32,495 nt of DNA from JAOPZW01 sp034664395 (GTDB lineage: Bacteria > Actinomycetota > Thermoleophilia > Solirubrobacterales > Solirubrobacteraceae), in assembly GCA_034664395.1 (NCBI GenBank), contig JAXDHQ010000288.1, forward strand, positions 1 to 32,495. The letters run 5' to 3'. This document shows positions 21,245 through 28,392 of the stretch, piece by piece; the first letter of the stretch is position 1; each line of letters starts with the position of its first letter. The notes beneath the pieces were generated by a model. It saw only the letters and a program-made list of their open reading frames with translations, was not told the origin of the DNA and did no database searches. The position numbers and the translations under genes were made by a program.

Positions 21245-22756
21245 ATGGCCGCCGAACGCTCGTTCTACGTCACCACGCCGATCTACTACGTCAACGCGGC
21301 GCCCCATCTCGGGCACGCGTACACGACGATCGCCGCCGACGTCATGGCGCGCCACCACCGTCAGCGCGGCGAGGACGTGTTCTTCCTCACCGGGACCGAC
21401 GAGCACGGCGAGCCGGTGGCGGACGCCGCCAAGGCCCTCGGGCTCGAGCCCAGGGAGCTCGCCGACCGCAACGCCGAGCGCTTCAAGGCCCTCGCCCCGC
21501 GGCTGGAGGCCACCAACGACTTCTTCATCCGGACCTCCGACCCCGAGCACATCGCCCGCGTGCAGGACGTGCTGCAGCGCGTCTACGACAACGGCTACGT
21601 GCACAAGGGACTCTACGAGGGCTGGTACTGCCCGCGCTGCGCCGACTTCAAGGTCGACAACGAGATCGAGGAGGGCAACCGCTGCCCGATCCATCACATC
21701 GAGCTCGAGCGCCACAGCGAGGAGAACTACTTCTTCGCGCTCAGCGCCTTCCAGGAGCGCCTCGAGGCGCTCTACGCCGAGCGTCCCGACTTCGTCGCGC
21801 CGCGGGTCCGCTACAACGAGGCGCTCTCGTTCATCAAGGGCGGGCTGCAGGACATCTCGCTGTCGCGGGCCCAGCTCACCTGGGGCGTCCCGGTTCCGTG
21901 GGACGAGGGCCACGTCTTCTACGTGTGGTTCGACGCGCTGCTCAACTACTACACGGCGCTCGGCTTCGCCCGCGACGGCGAGGATCTCACCGAGCGCTTC
22001 TGGCCGGCGAGCTGCCACGTCATCGGCAAGGACATCCTGCGCTTCCACACGGTGTTCTGGCCGGCGATGCTCATGGCCGCCGACCTGCCGCTGCCCGAGC
22101 AGGTCTTCGTCCACGGCTACCTGCTCATGGACGGCGAGAAGATGAGCAAGTCGCTGGGCAACGTGCTCGACCCCTTCGAGATCATGGACCGCTTCGGCAC
22201 CGACGCCCTGCGCTACTACGTGCTGCGCGACGTGACCTTCGGCGAGGACGGCTCGGTGTCGACCACCGCGTTCGAGACGCGCTACGAGACCGAGCTCGCC
22301 AACGAGCTCGGCAACCTCGCGAGCCGGACGATCGCGATGGCGATGCGCTACCGCGACGGGCGCGTGTCCGGTGGCGACGTCGACCCCGCGCTCGCCGCCG
22401 AGTTCGACGGGCTCGCCGAGCGCGTGGCGGCGATGATCGACCGCGTCGAGCTCACGCAGGCGCTGGAGGAGATCTGGCAGCGCGTCCGGCGCCTGAACCG
22501 CTACGTCCAGGAGCAGGCGCCGTGGGAGATGGCCAAGGACCCGGCGCGCGCCGACGAGCTCGACCGCGTCCTGCTCAGCCTGCTCGAGGGGCTGCGGGTC
22601 GTCACCGTCCTGCTGGCGCCGTACATGCCGGCCACCGCCGAGAAGCTGCTGGGCGCCCTGGGCGCGCCGGCGCTGGACCTGGCCGGCGCCCGCTTCGGCG
22701 CGGGCGACCTCGACACGGTCAGCGCGATCGAGCCGCTGTTCCCGAAGCACCAGTGA
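21245..22756 (+). CDS. metG: Methionyl-tRNA synthetase
   Basis: 503 residues, class I synthetase that charges tRNA-Met. The HIGH motif is H21-L-G-H24 in YYVNAAPHLGHAYTT; the KMSKS loop is residues 299-303 after HGYLLMDGE. A zinc-knuckle region WYCPRCADFK / RCPIHHIE is present in the connective domain in a reduced form. FYVWFDALLNYYTALG and HVIGKDILRFHTVFWPAML are typical. There is no C-terminal tRNA-binding EMAP domain, so it is the short form. It heads a chain of six genes joined by 4-base overlaps; its own stop overlaps the tatD GTG. Confidence 0.97.
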   Translation: MAAERSFYVTTPIYYVNAAPHLGHAYTTIAADVMARHHRQRGEDVFFLTGTDEHGEPVADAAKALGLEPRELADRNAERFKALAPRLEATNDFFIRTSDPEHIARVQDVLQRVYDNGYVHKGLYEGWYCPRCADFKVDNEIEEGNRCPIHHIELERHSEENYFFALSAFQERLEALYAERPDFVAPRVRYNEALSFIKGGLQDISLSRAQLTWGVPVPWDEGHVFYVWFDALLNYYTALGFARDGEDLTERFWPASCHVIGKDILRFHTVFWPAMLMAADLPLPEQVFVHGYLLMDGEKMSKSLGNVLDPFEIMDRFGTDALRYYVLRDVTFGEDGSVSTTAFETRYETELANELGNLASRTIAMAMRYRDGRVSGGDVDPALAAEFDGLAERVAAMIDRVELTQALEEIWQRVRRLNRYVQEQAPWEMAKDPARADELDRVLLSLLEGLRVVTVLLAPYMPATAEKLLGALGAPALDLAGARFGAGDLDTVSAIEPLFPKHQ

Positions 22757-23502
22757 TCGACAGCCACACGCACCTGGACTCGTGCGAACCGCCCAACGCC
22801 GAGCTCGTGGCCGCGGCCGTGCGCGAGGGCGTCACGCGGATCCTCACCGTCGGCATGGACTCCGCGTCGAACCGCAGCGCGCTGCTGGCGGCCGAGGCGT
22901 TCCCGCAGGTCCACGCGGCGATCGGGCGCCATCCCAACCACGCCGAGGGCTTCGACGACGCCGACCTGGCCGACCTGCAGGCGCTCGCGGCGCACCCGCG
23001 CTGCGCGGCCATCGGCGAGACCGGCCTCGACCACTACCGCGACTATGCGCCGCGCGCCGACCAGGAGCGCGCCTTCCACGCCCAGATCGACCTCGCCCGC
23101 GCCACGGGCAAGCCGCTGGTCATCCACACCCGCGCCGCCGAGGACGACACGCTCGCCACGCTGAAGGCTCGCGCCCACGGGCTGCAGGTCGTCATGCACT
23201 GCTTCTCGATGCCCGACCGCCTCGACGAGTGCCTGGCCGAGGGCTGGTGGATCTCGTTCGCGGGCAACGTCACCTACCCGAAGGCGACCGATCTGGCCCG
23301 GGCGGCCGAGCGCGTCCCCGACGACCGTCTGCTCGTCGAGACCGACGCGCCGTACCTGACGCCACAGCCGGTGCGCAAGCACCGCAACCAGCCGGCGTTC
23401 GTCACCCACACGGCCCGCCACCTCGCCGGCCTGCGCGGGGTCGCCTACGAGGAGCTCGAGGCCATCGTCGACCGCAACGCTGCCACGCTGCTGGGCTGGT
23501 GA
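22753..23502 (+). CDS. tatD: TatD-family metal-dependent hydrolase (DNase)
   Basis: 249 residues. Metal ligands of the TIM-barrel hydrolase are visible: H5-T-H7-L-D9 at the start, AIGETGLDHYRD, VIHTRAAEDDT, VMHCFSM and LVETDAPYLTP. TatD proteins are 3'-to-5' DNases of uncertain physiological role. The GTG start overlaps the metG stop (GTGA) and the stop overlaps the rsmA start in the same way. The metG-tatD-rsmA order is conserved in Gram-positives; here nothing (no resuscitation-promoting factor gene, no rnmV) lies between tatD and rsmA. Confidence 0.94.
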   Translation: MIDSHTHLDSCEPPNAELVAAAVREGVTRILTVGMDSASNRSALLAAEAFPQVHAAIGRHPNHAEGFDDADLADLQALAAHPRCAAIGETGLDHYRDYAPRADQERAFHAQIDLARATGKPLVIHTRAAEDDTLATLKARAHGLQVVMHCFSMPDRLDECLAEGWWISFAGNVTYPKATDLARAAERVPDDRLLVETDAPYLTPQPVRKHRNQPAFVTHTARHLAGLRGVAYEELEAIVDRNAATLLGW

Positions 23503-24329
23503 CCGGCGACCTGCCCAGCCAGCCCAGCCTGCGCCGGCTGCGCCAGTTCGGCGTCCGGCCCAAGCGCGACCTGGGCCAGAACTTCCTCATCGACTCCAAC
23601 ATCCTCGGGGTCATCGAGCGCGCGGCCGAGCTGCATCCCTCCGACGTCGTGCTCGAGATCGGCGGCGGCCTCGGCGTCCTCAGCGAGCATCTCGCGCCGC
23701 TGGCCGAGCACGTCCACGTGGTGGAGCTCGACGCCGCACTCGCGCCGGCGCTTCAGGACGCCCTGGCCCCGCACCCCAACACGACGCTGCACGTCGCCGA
23801 CGCGCTCGCCCTCGACCTCGCGTCGCTGCGGCCGGCGCCGACCAAGGTCGTGGCCAACCTGCCGTACGGCATCGCAGCGACCGCGATCCTGCGCACGATC
23901 GACGAGCTGCCCGGCGTCACGCGCTGGGTGGCCATGGTCCAGCGCGAGGTCGGCGAGCGCTTCGCCGCCGCGCCCGGCACCGGCGCCTACGGCATCCCGA
24001 GCGTGCTGGCCCAGCTCGCCTGCGACGTGCGCGTGCACCGCGCGGTGTCGCGCACGGTCTTCCACCCGGTGCCCAACGTCGACTCGGTCCTCCTGGTCCT
24101 GACCCGCACGGGGCCGCCGGCGACGGACGAGGTGCGCCGGCTCGTCCAGTCGGCCTTCGCGCACCGCCGCAAGGCGCTCGCGCGGTCGCTCGCGCTCAGC
24201 CCCGGGTACGGCGGCGACGTGCGCGACCGCGCCCGCGAGGCCCTCGCCGAGCTCGGCCATCCGCTCGACGTCCGCGCCGAGCGCCTGGCGCCCGGCGACT
24301 TCGTGGCGCTGGCGGAGGCGCTGCGATGA
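23499..24329 (+). CDS. rsmA: 16S rRNA (adenine1518/1519-N6)-dimethyltransferase RsmA/KsgA
   Basis: 276 residues. It dimethylates two adenosines in the 3'-terminal hairpin of 16S rRNA, a checkpoint of small-subunit assembly. Motifs: RDLGQNFLIDSNIL, SAM-binding VLEIGGGLGVLSEHLA, the acidic VHVVELD, the catalytic NLPYG in KVVANLPYGIAATAIL, and VFHPVPNVDSVLL. GTG start overlapping the tatD stop (GTGA); its TGA overlaps the ispE ATG. Confidence 0.97.
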   Translation: MTGDLPSQPSLRRLRQFGVRPKRDLGQNFLIDSNILGVIERAAELHPSDVVLEIGGGLGVLSEHLAPLAEHVHVVELDAALAPALQDALAPHPNTTLHVADALALDLASLRPAPTKVVANLPYGIAATAILRTIDELPGVTRWVAMVQREVGERFAAAPGTGAYGIPSVLAQLACDVRVHRAVSRTVFHPVPNVDSVLLVLTRTGPPATDEVRRLVQSAFAHRRKALARSLALSPGYGGDVRDRAREALAELGHPLDVRAERLAPGDFVALAEALR

Positions 24330-25189
24330 CCGGCCTGCGCGAGGCGGCGCCGGCGAAGGTCAACCTGTGCCTGTTCGTGGGGCCCACCCGTGCGGATGGC
24401 CGTCACGAGCTCGTCACCGTCTTCCAGCCGATCACGCTCGCCGACACGGTCGAGCTCGAGCCGGCCGGGCTCGGCGCGACCGGCGACGACGTCGTCGGCC
24501 CCGGGGTCACGGGCGAGAACCTCGCCGCCCTCGCGCTGCGGGCGTTTCGGGCCCGAACGAACTGGACCGGCGCGCCCGTGCGGCTGCGCATCGACAAGCG
24601 GATCCCGATCGCGGGCGGGATGGCGGGCGGCAGCGCCGACGCCGGCGCCGCCCTGCGCCTGGCCGCCCGCGCGGCCGGGATCGACGGCGACGACCTGCTG
24701 CGCGAGATCGCCGCGGGCCTGGGGGCCGACGTCCCCGCCCAGGTCCGTCCGGCCCGCTACCTGGCCACGGGCGCCGGCGAGCGCCTGGCCCCGCTCCCGC
24801 CACCGAGGTCGTACGGGATCCTCGTCCTGCCCTGCCGCGAGCGGCTCGCCACCGCCGAGGTGTACCGCGAGGCCGACCGCCAGGGCCTGGCGCGCGACGC
24901 CGACGACCTCGCCGAGCGGCTGCGCGAGGTCTCCGCGAGCGCCGCCGACCTGCCGCAGGCCCTCGTCGTCAACGATCTCGAGCCCGCCGCACGCGCGCTG
25001 TGCCCGGCCATCGACGAGGCGCTAGTGGCCGCCCGGCGGACGGGCGCGCGGCGCGCGATCGTCTGCGGCTCGGGACCGACGGTGATCGGCCTGTTCGACG
25101 ACCTCGAGGCCGCGCACGGCGCGGCCGCCCTGTTGAGCGATCGCGAGCCGCGCCCGTACGTGGCCGCACCCCGGGAGGCAACGGCGTGA
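24326..25189 (+). CDS. ispE: 4-diphosphocytidyl-2-C-methyl-D-erythritol kinase
   Basis: 287 residues, GHMP kinase of the non-mevalonate isoprenoid pathway; phosphorylates CDP-methylerythritol. The substrate-binding N-terminus APAKVNLCLFVGPTRADGRHE, the ATP loop PIAGGMAGGSADAGAAL, VVNDLEPAA and the C-terminal CGSGPTVIGLF are all in order. It sits directly behind rsmA, the conserved actinobacterial neighbourhood, with an ATGA overlap, and its TGA overlaps the next GTG. Confidence 0.96.
   Translation: MTGLREAAPAKVNLCLFVGPTRADGRHELVTVFQPITLADTVELEPAGLGATGDDVVGPGVTGENLAALALRAFRARTNWTGAPVRLRIDKRIPIAGGMAGGSADAGAALRLAARAAGIDGDDLLREIAAGLGADVPAQVRPARYLATGAGERLAPLPPPRSYGILVLPCRERLATAEVYREADRQGLARDADDLAERLREVSASAADLPQALVVNDLEPAARALCPAIDEALVAARRTGARRAIVCGSGPTVIGLFDDLEAAHGAAALLSDREPRPYVAAPREATA
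25173..25178 (+). promoter_or_regulatory. Shine-Dalgarno sequence of the DedA-PAP2 gene
   Basis: GGGAGG inside the end of ispE, 7 bases before the GTG at 25186. It shows that this junction has its own ribosome binding site in addition to the 4-base overlap. Confidence 0.5.
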
Positions 25190-26727
25190 AGCCCGTCTGG
25201 CTCGTGTTCGCGGCTGCACTGGCGGCCTTCCTCGTCTGGCGCCGCCGCCGGCTGGAGCCGACGCTGCTGATCGGCGGCGGCCTCGTCGCGATCGGGTCGG
25301 TCGTCTACGGGCTCGGGCTCATCCACCTGCCCAACGTCGAGCACCTGCTCATCGACGTCGGCCGCCGGCTCGGCACGTGGACCTACCTGCTCGTCGGCGC
25401 CCTCGCCTTCCTCGAGACCGGCGCCTTCATCGGCCTCCTGGCGCCCGGGGAGACCGCGCTGCTGCTCGGCGGCCTCGTGGCCGGACAGGGCCAGATCCAG
25501 CTCGGGACGATGATCGCGATCGTCTGGGCCGCGGCCGTCGCCGGCGACCTGACGAGCTTCTTCCTGGGTCGCAAGCTGGGGCGGGCCTTCATCGTGCGCC
25601 ACGGGGGCAAGGTCCACATCACCGAGGAGCGCCTCGAGCAGGTCGAGGCGTTCTTCGACCGCCACGGCGGCAAGGCGATCCTCATCGGGCGCTTCGTCGG
25701 CCTGGTGCGGGCGATCGCCCCGTTCCTGGCGGGATCCTCGGGCATGCCGCTGCGCCGCTTCCTGCCCTACGACGTCGTCGGCGCCGGCCTGTGGGGCTCG
25801 AGCCTGGTGGTGCTCGGCTACGTGTTCTGGCAGAGCTTCAGCCAGCTCGTCGGCTACGCCAAGAAGGGCGCCCTGGCCCTGGGGGCGGTCATCGTCCTCG
25901 TCGTCGCGATCGTGTGGGTCGTCAGGTGGGCGCGCGACGCCGACAACCGCCGCCGAGCGCGAGCGTGGATCGAGCGCCAGGGCGAGCGGCCGGCCCTGCG
26001 CCCGCTGGCCCGGATCCTGGCGCCCGTCCTGCGGACGTCGCGCGGGCCGGCGCGCTTCGTGTGGGACCGGGTCACGCCCGGCGACCTCGGCCTGGAGCTC
26101 ACGACGCTCCTGGCCGTCGCGTCCGTGGGCGGGTTCGTGTTCGTCACCAACCTGATCGAGGTGTCCAGCCACCGCTTCCTGGTCGCCGACCAGCGCGTCC
26201 TGAGGCTCGCCGACCAGCTCCGTGGCGACGCGCTCGTCGACGTCGCCAGGATCGTGACCGCCCTGGGCTCGTTGCCGGTGGCCATCGGGCTGGTGGTGGT
26301 CGCCGGCGCGGTGCTCGTCCGCCGCGGCGAGCCGCGCTACGCGCTGGCGCTGGCGACCGGCCTGGCGCTGACCTTCGTGGCCGTGCACGTGACCAAGGAC
26401 GCCGTCGGCCGCCCGCGGCCCTCGCAGCCGCTGGTCGACACCGACGGCGCCTCGTTCCCGTCGGGCCACGCGGCCTACGCCATCACGTGGATCGCCGTCG
26501 CCGTCGCGCTGAGCCGCGTGCTGCCCGGACCCGCGGCGCGCCTGGGCTTCGTGGTCGTGAGCGTCGCGATCGCCGCTGTGGTGGGACTGACGCGCCTCTA
26601 CCTGCGAGCGCACTACCTGTCCGACGTGGTCGGTGGCTGGGGGCTGAGCGCCTTCCTGTTCGCCGTCTGCGGTGCCGTCGCGCTGATCGTCGGTCACGTG
26701 CGGAACAATGAGCGCCAGCCCGCATGA
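25186..26727 (+). CDS. DedA (SNARE-associated) - PAP2 phosphatase fusion membrane protein
   Basis: 513 residues. After an N-terminal helix, a DedA/VTT domain covers about residues 45-245: FLETGAFIGLLAPGETALLLGG, AAVAGDLTSFFLGRKLGR, ILIGRFVGLVRAIAPFLAGSSGMPLRRFLPYDVVGAGLW. A linker rich in Arg leads to a PAP2 domain (about 300-510) with an intact phosphatase signature: K404-x6-RP in KDAVGRPRP, P425-S-G-H, and R470-x5-H476-x3-D480. DedA proteins are linked to flipping of undecaprenyl phosphate and phospholipids, and PAP2 enzymes dephosphorylate undecaprenyl pyrophosphate or phosphatidate, so one protein may dephosphorylate and recycle a lipid carrier. That joint role is inference. The location after ispE (isoprenoid precursor synthesis) agrees with it. 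Confidence 0.93.
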   Translation: MKPVWLVFAAALAAFLVWRRRRLEPTLLIGGGLVAIGSVVYGLGLIHLPNVEHLLIDVGRRLGTWTYLLVGALAFLETGAFIGLLAPGETALLLGGLVAGQGQIQLGTMIAIVWAAAVAGDLTSFFLGRKLGRAFIVRHGGKVHITEERLEQVEAFFDRHGGKAILIGRFVGLVRAIAPFLAGSSGMPLRRFLPYDVVGAGLWGSSLVVLGYVFWQSFSQLVGYAKKGALALGAVIVLVVAIVWVVRWARDADNRRRARAWIERQGERPALRPLARILAPVLRTSRGPARFVWDRVTPGDLGLELTTLLAVASVGGFVFVTNLIEVSSHRFLVADQRVLRLADQLRGDALVDVARIVTALGSLPVAIGLVVVAGAVLVRRGEPRYALALATGLALTFVAVHVTKDAVGRPRPSQPLVDTDGASFPSGHAAYAITWIAVAVALSRVLPGPAARLGFVVVSVAIAAVVGLTRLYLRAHYLSDVVGGWGLSAFLFAVCGAVALIVGHVRNNERQPA

Positions 26728-26948
26728 GCAACGAGTCGATCATCTACCTCGTCGCGGCCTGCAGCGGCGTCTTCGGACTGGCGGCCTACGTCGGTCTCAT
26801 CGTCGTGCCCGCGTGGGGCGCCTACAGCCGCGCCTGGGAGCGCGTGGCCGCGCTGGTGCTGACGGTGTACGTGCTGGCCAGCTTCCTGCTGGTCGGCGTC
26901 GCCGGCGGCGCGGCCGTGATCTGGTTCTGGGACCGCTTCACGAGCTGA
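26724..26948 (+). CDS. Small membrane protein (74 residues), two helices
   Basis: MSNESIIYLVAACSGVFGLA, then VVPAWGAYSRAWERVAALVL and a second helix ending WFWDRFTS. Two hydrophobic helices flank a short charged loop (YSRAWER). No named family recognised. The ATG overlaps the stop of the DedA-PAP2 gene (ATGA), and it closes the metG operon, so it may act with the membrane lipid enzyme. Good GC-ending codon use supports coding. Confidence 0.75.
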   Translation: MSNESIIYLVAACSGVFGLAAYVGLIVVPAWGAYSRAWERVAALVLTVYVLASFLLVGVAGGAAVIWFWDRFTS

Positions 26949-26965
26949 GCTCCGCCCGGCGCCCG

Positions 26966-26971
26966 TAGAAT
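26966..26971 (+). promoter_or_regulatory. -10-like box for leaderless PucR-type regulator mRNA
   Basis: TAGAAT, 7 bases before the ATG at 26979. It makes this regulator a likely separate transcription unit, not the end of the metG operon. Confidence 0.42.
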
Positions 26972-26978
26972 CCGGAGC

Positions 26979-28211
26979 ATGGCCACCCCGGCCCACGGAC
27001 CGGCGGCCGGGCTCGATTTCTCGGCGCTGGACGCCATCACCGACGCCGTCGAGGCGGGCGCCGGCCTACCCGAGGTCGTCCGCGCGGCCGCGCGGGCCCT
27101 GGACGCCAGCCTCGTCCTGACCGACCGCGCCGGCGCCGTGCTGGCGGTCGCGGCGCGCTCGCCGGCCGACGAGCGGGCGCTGCTGAGCGACGCCGACGGG
27201 GTCGAGACCTTCGACCTGCGCGTGGCCGACCTCCCCGTGGGAACCCTGCGAATGCGGGCCCGCGGCGAGCCCGGTCCGGCCCTGGTGCGGCTCGTCACCA
27301 CGCTGATCGCCTCCGAGGCCGAGCGCGTGCGAGCGCCCGAGCGCGCGTCCGAGCAGGCGCTGGGCGCGTTCCTGCGCGCGGTGCTCGATCGCGACCTCTC
27401 CGGCCGCGAGGACATCCTCGCCCGCGCCGGCGAGCTCGGGATCGACCTGGTCGAGGGCGCGACGATCGTGGTCGCGCGGGCGCATCCGCACGTGCCGGCC
27501 GAGGACGGATGGCGCCAGCGCGTGCTCAGCGCGGCGGATCGGGGCGCGCGGGCCGTGGCGAGCGGGGCCGCCGCCACGCTCTCGCCTCGCGACGAGGTGC
27601 CCGGAGCCGAGGTGGTGGTGCTCGTGCCCGGCACCGACGACGCCGCCGCGGCGCGGGCGGCCGAGGCGATCCTGCGCGAGCTGCAGGGCGCGCTGCCCGG
27701 CCACACCTTCGCCCTCGGGCGCAGCCGCGCGGCGTCCGACCCGGCCGATCTGCACCGCGCGGGGGCCGAGGCGCTGCTGGCCGCCAACGTCGCCGAGGGC
27801 GACGCCGAGCGCCCGGTGCTCGCCTTCGACGAGACCGGGGCGTACCGGCTCCTGCTCAGCGCCATGAGCGAGGACCCGGCGGAGCTGCAGCGCTTCTACG
27901 CCGAGACGGTCGAGCCGCTGGTCGCCTACGACGAGCAGTACGAGACCGGCCTGGTGCAGACCGTGGAGGCGTTCCTGGAGGCCGACGGCAACGTCGCGGG
28001 CACCGCGCAGCGCCTGTTCACGCACCGCCACACGATCCGCTATCGCCTCGAGCGCGTGAAGGAGCTGTCGGGCCTCGACGTGGGCTCCACCGACGGCCGC
28101 GAGAAGCTCTCGCTCGGCCTGAAGGCGATGCGCGTGCTGGGGATCGCCCACCGCGGCGGACCGGCCACCGAGGCCGGCGCCGGGGGCGGGCGCGTCCCGC
28201 GGCGCAGCTAG
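26979..28211 (+). CDS. PucR/CdaR-family transcriptional regulator
   Basis: 410 residues. The N-terminal part (about 1-110) looks like a GAF-like sensor (ALDASLVLTDRAGAVLAVAA). A GGDEF-like CdaR middle domain follows. The C-terminal PucR helix-turn-helix is clear: VQTVEAFLEADGNVAGTAQR, then LFTHRHTIRYRLERVKELSG and the conserved end STDGREKLSLGLKAMRVLGI. Members regulate purine, sugar-acid or amino-acid catabolism; the effector here is unknown. It is not next to an obvious target operon, although the glycolate module in this window is a type of pathway such regulators control. Any such link is speculation. Confidence 0.88.
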   Translation: MATPAHGPAAGLDFSALDAITDAVEAGAGLPEVVRAAARALDASLVLTDRAGAVLAVAARSPADERALLSDADGVETFDLRVADLPVGTLRMRARGEPGPALVRLVTTLIASEAERVRAPERASEQALGAFLRAVLDRDLSGREDILARAGELGIDLVEGATIVVARAHPHVPAEDGWRQRVLSAADRGARAVASGAAATLSPRDEVPGAEVVVLVPGTDDAAAARAAEAILRELQGALPGHTFALGRSRAASDPADLHRAGAEALLAANVAEGDAERPVLAFDETGAYRLLLSAMSEDPAELQRFYAETVEPLVAYDEQYETGLVQTVEAFLEADGNVAGTAQRLFTHRHTIRYRLERVKELSGLDVGSTDGREKLSLGLKAMRVLGIAHRGGPATEAGAGGGRVPRRS

Positions 28212-28218
28212 CGCAACC

Positions 28219-28239
28219 GCCCTCGACGCCCCGGAGGGC
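28219..28239 (+). terminator. Hairpin after the PucR-type gene (possible terminator)
   Basis: GCCCTC / GAGGGC with a 9-base loop, 8 bases after the stop codon. Six base pairs, no U-tract; low confidence. Confidence 0.35.
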
Positions 28240-28392
28240 CTGGCCGAACGTCGCAAAGTGCTAGCGCATACGCGCCAAGTTTTGCCGGCGGGCCCGGATA
28301 TCCGGCCATTTAGCGGCCTTTTCTGAAATCCGGTGCGGCTTTCCAGCCGACAAGGGGGTCTAGAACGGCGGCGAGCCGCCGATACAGGCCTC
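28240..28392 (+). other. Non-coding leader with inverted repeats upstream of the proline-rich gene
   Basis: No coding potential. The base composition is more AT-rich than the surrounding genes. It contains a perfect 12-base palindrome CCGGATATCCGG (28294-28305), a GGCC-N7-GGCC pair followed by TTTT (28304-28322), and a GC hairpin GGCGGC-GA-GCCGCC (28367-28380) ending 12 bases before the ATG. No TAnnnT box lies at the short distance seen before other genes, so this mRNA probably has a real 5' leader. I could not match it to a known riboswitch class. Confidence 0.45.

Noticed and set aside
28240..28392. Known riboswitch (c-di-GMP, c-di-AMP and similar) in the leader
   Set aside because: I could not line it up with the conserved cores of those classes by eye; kept only as an unexplained leader.
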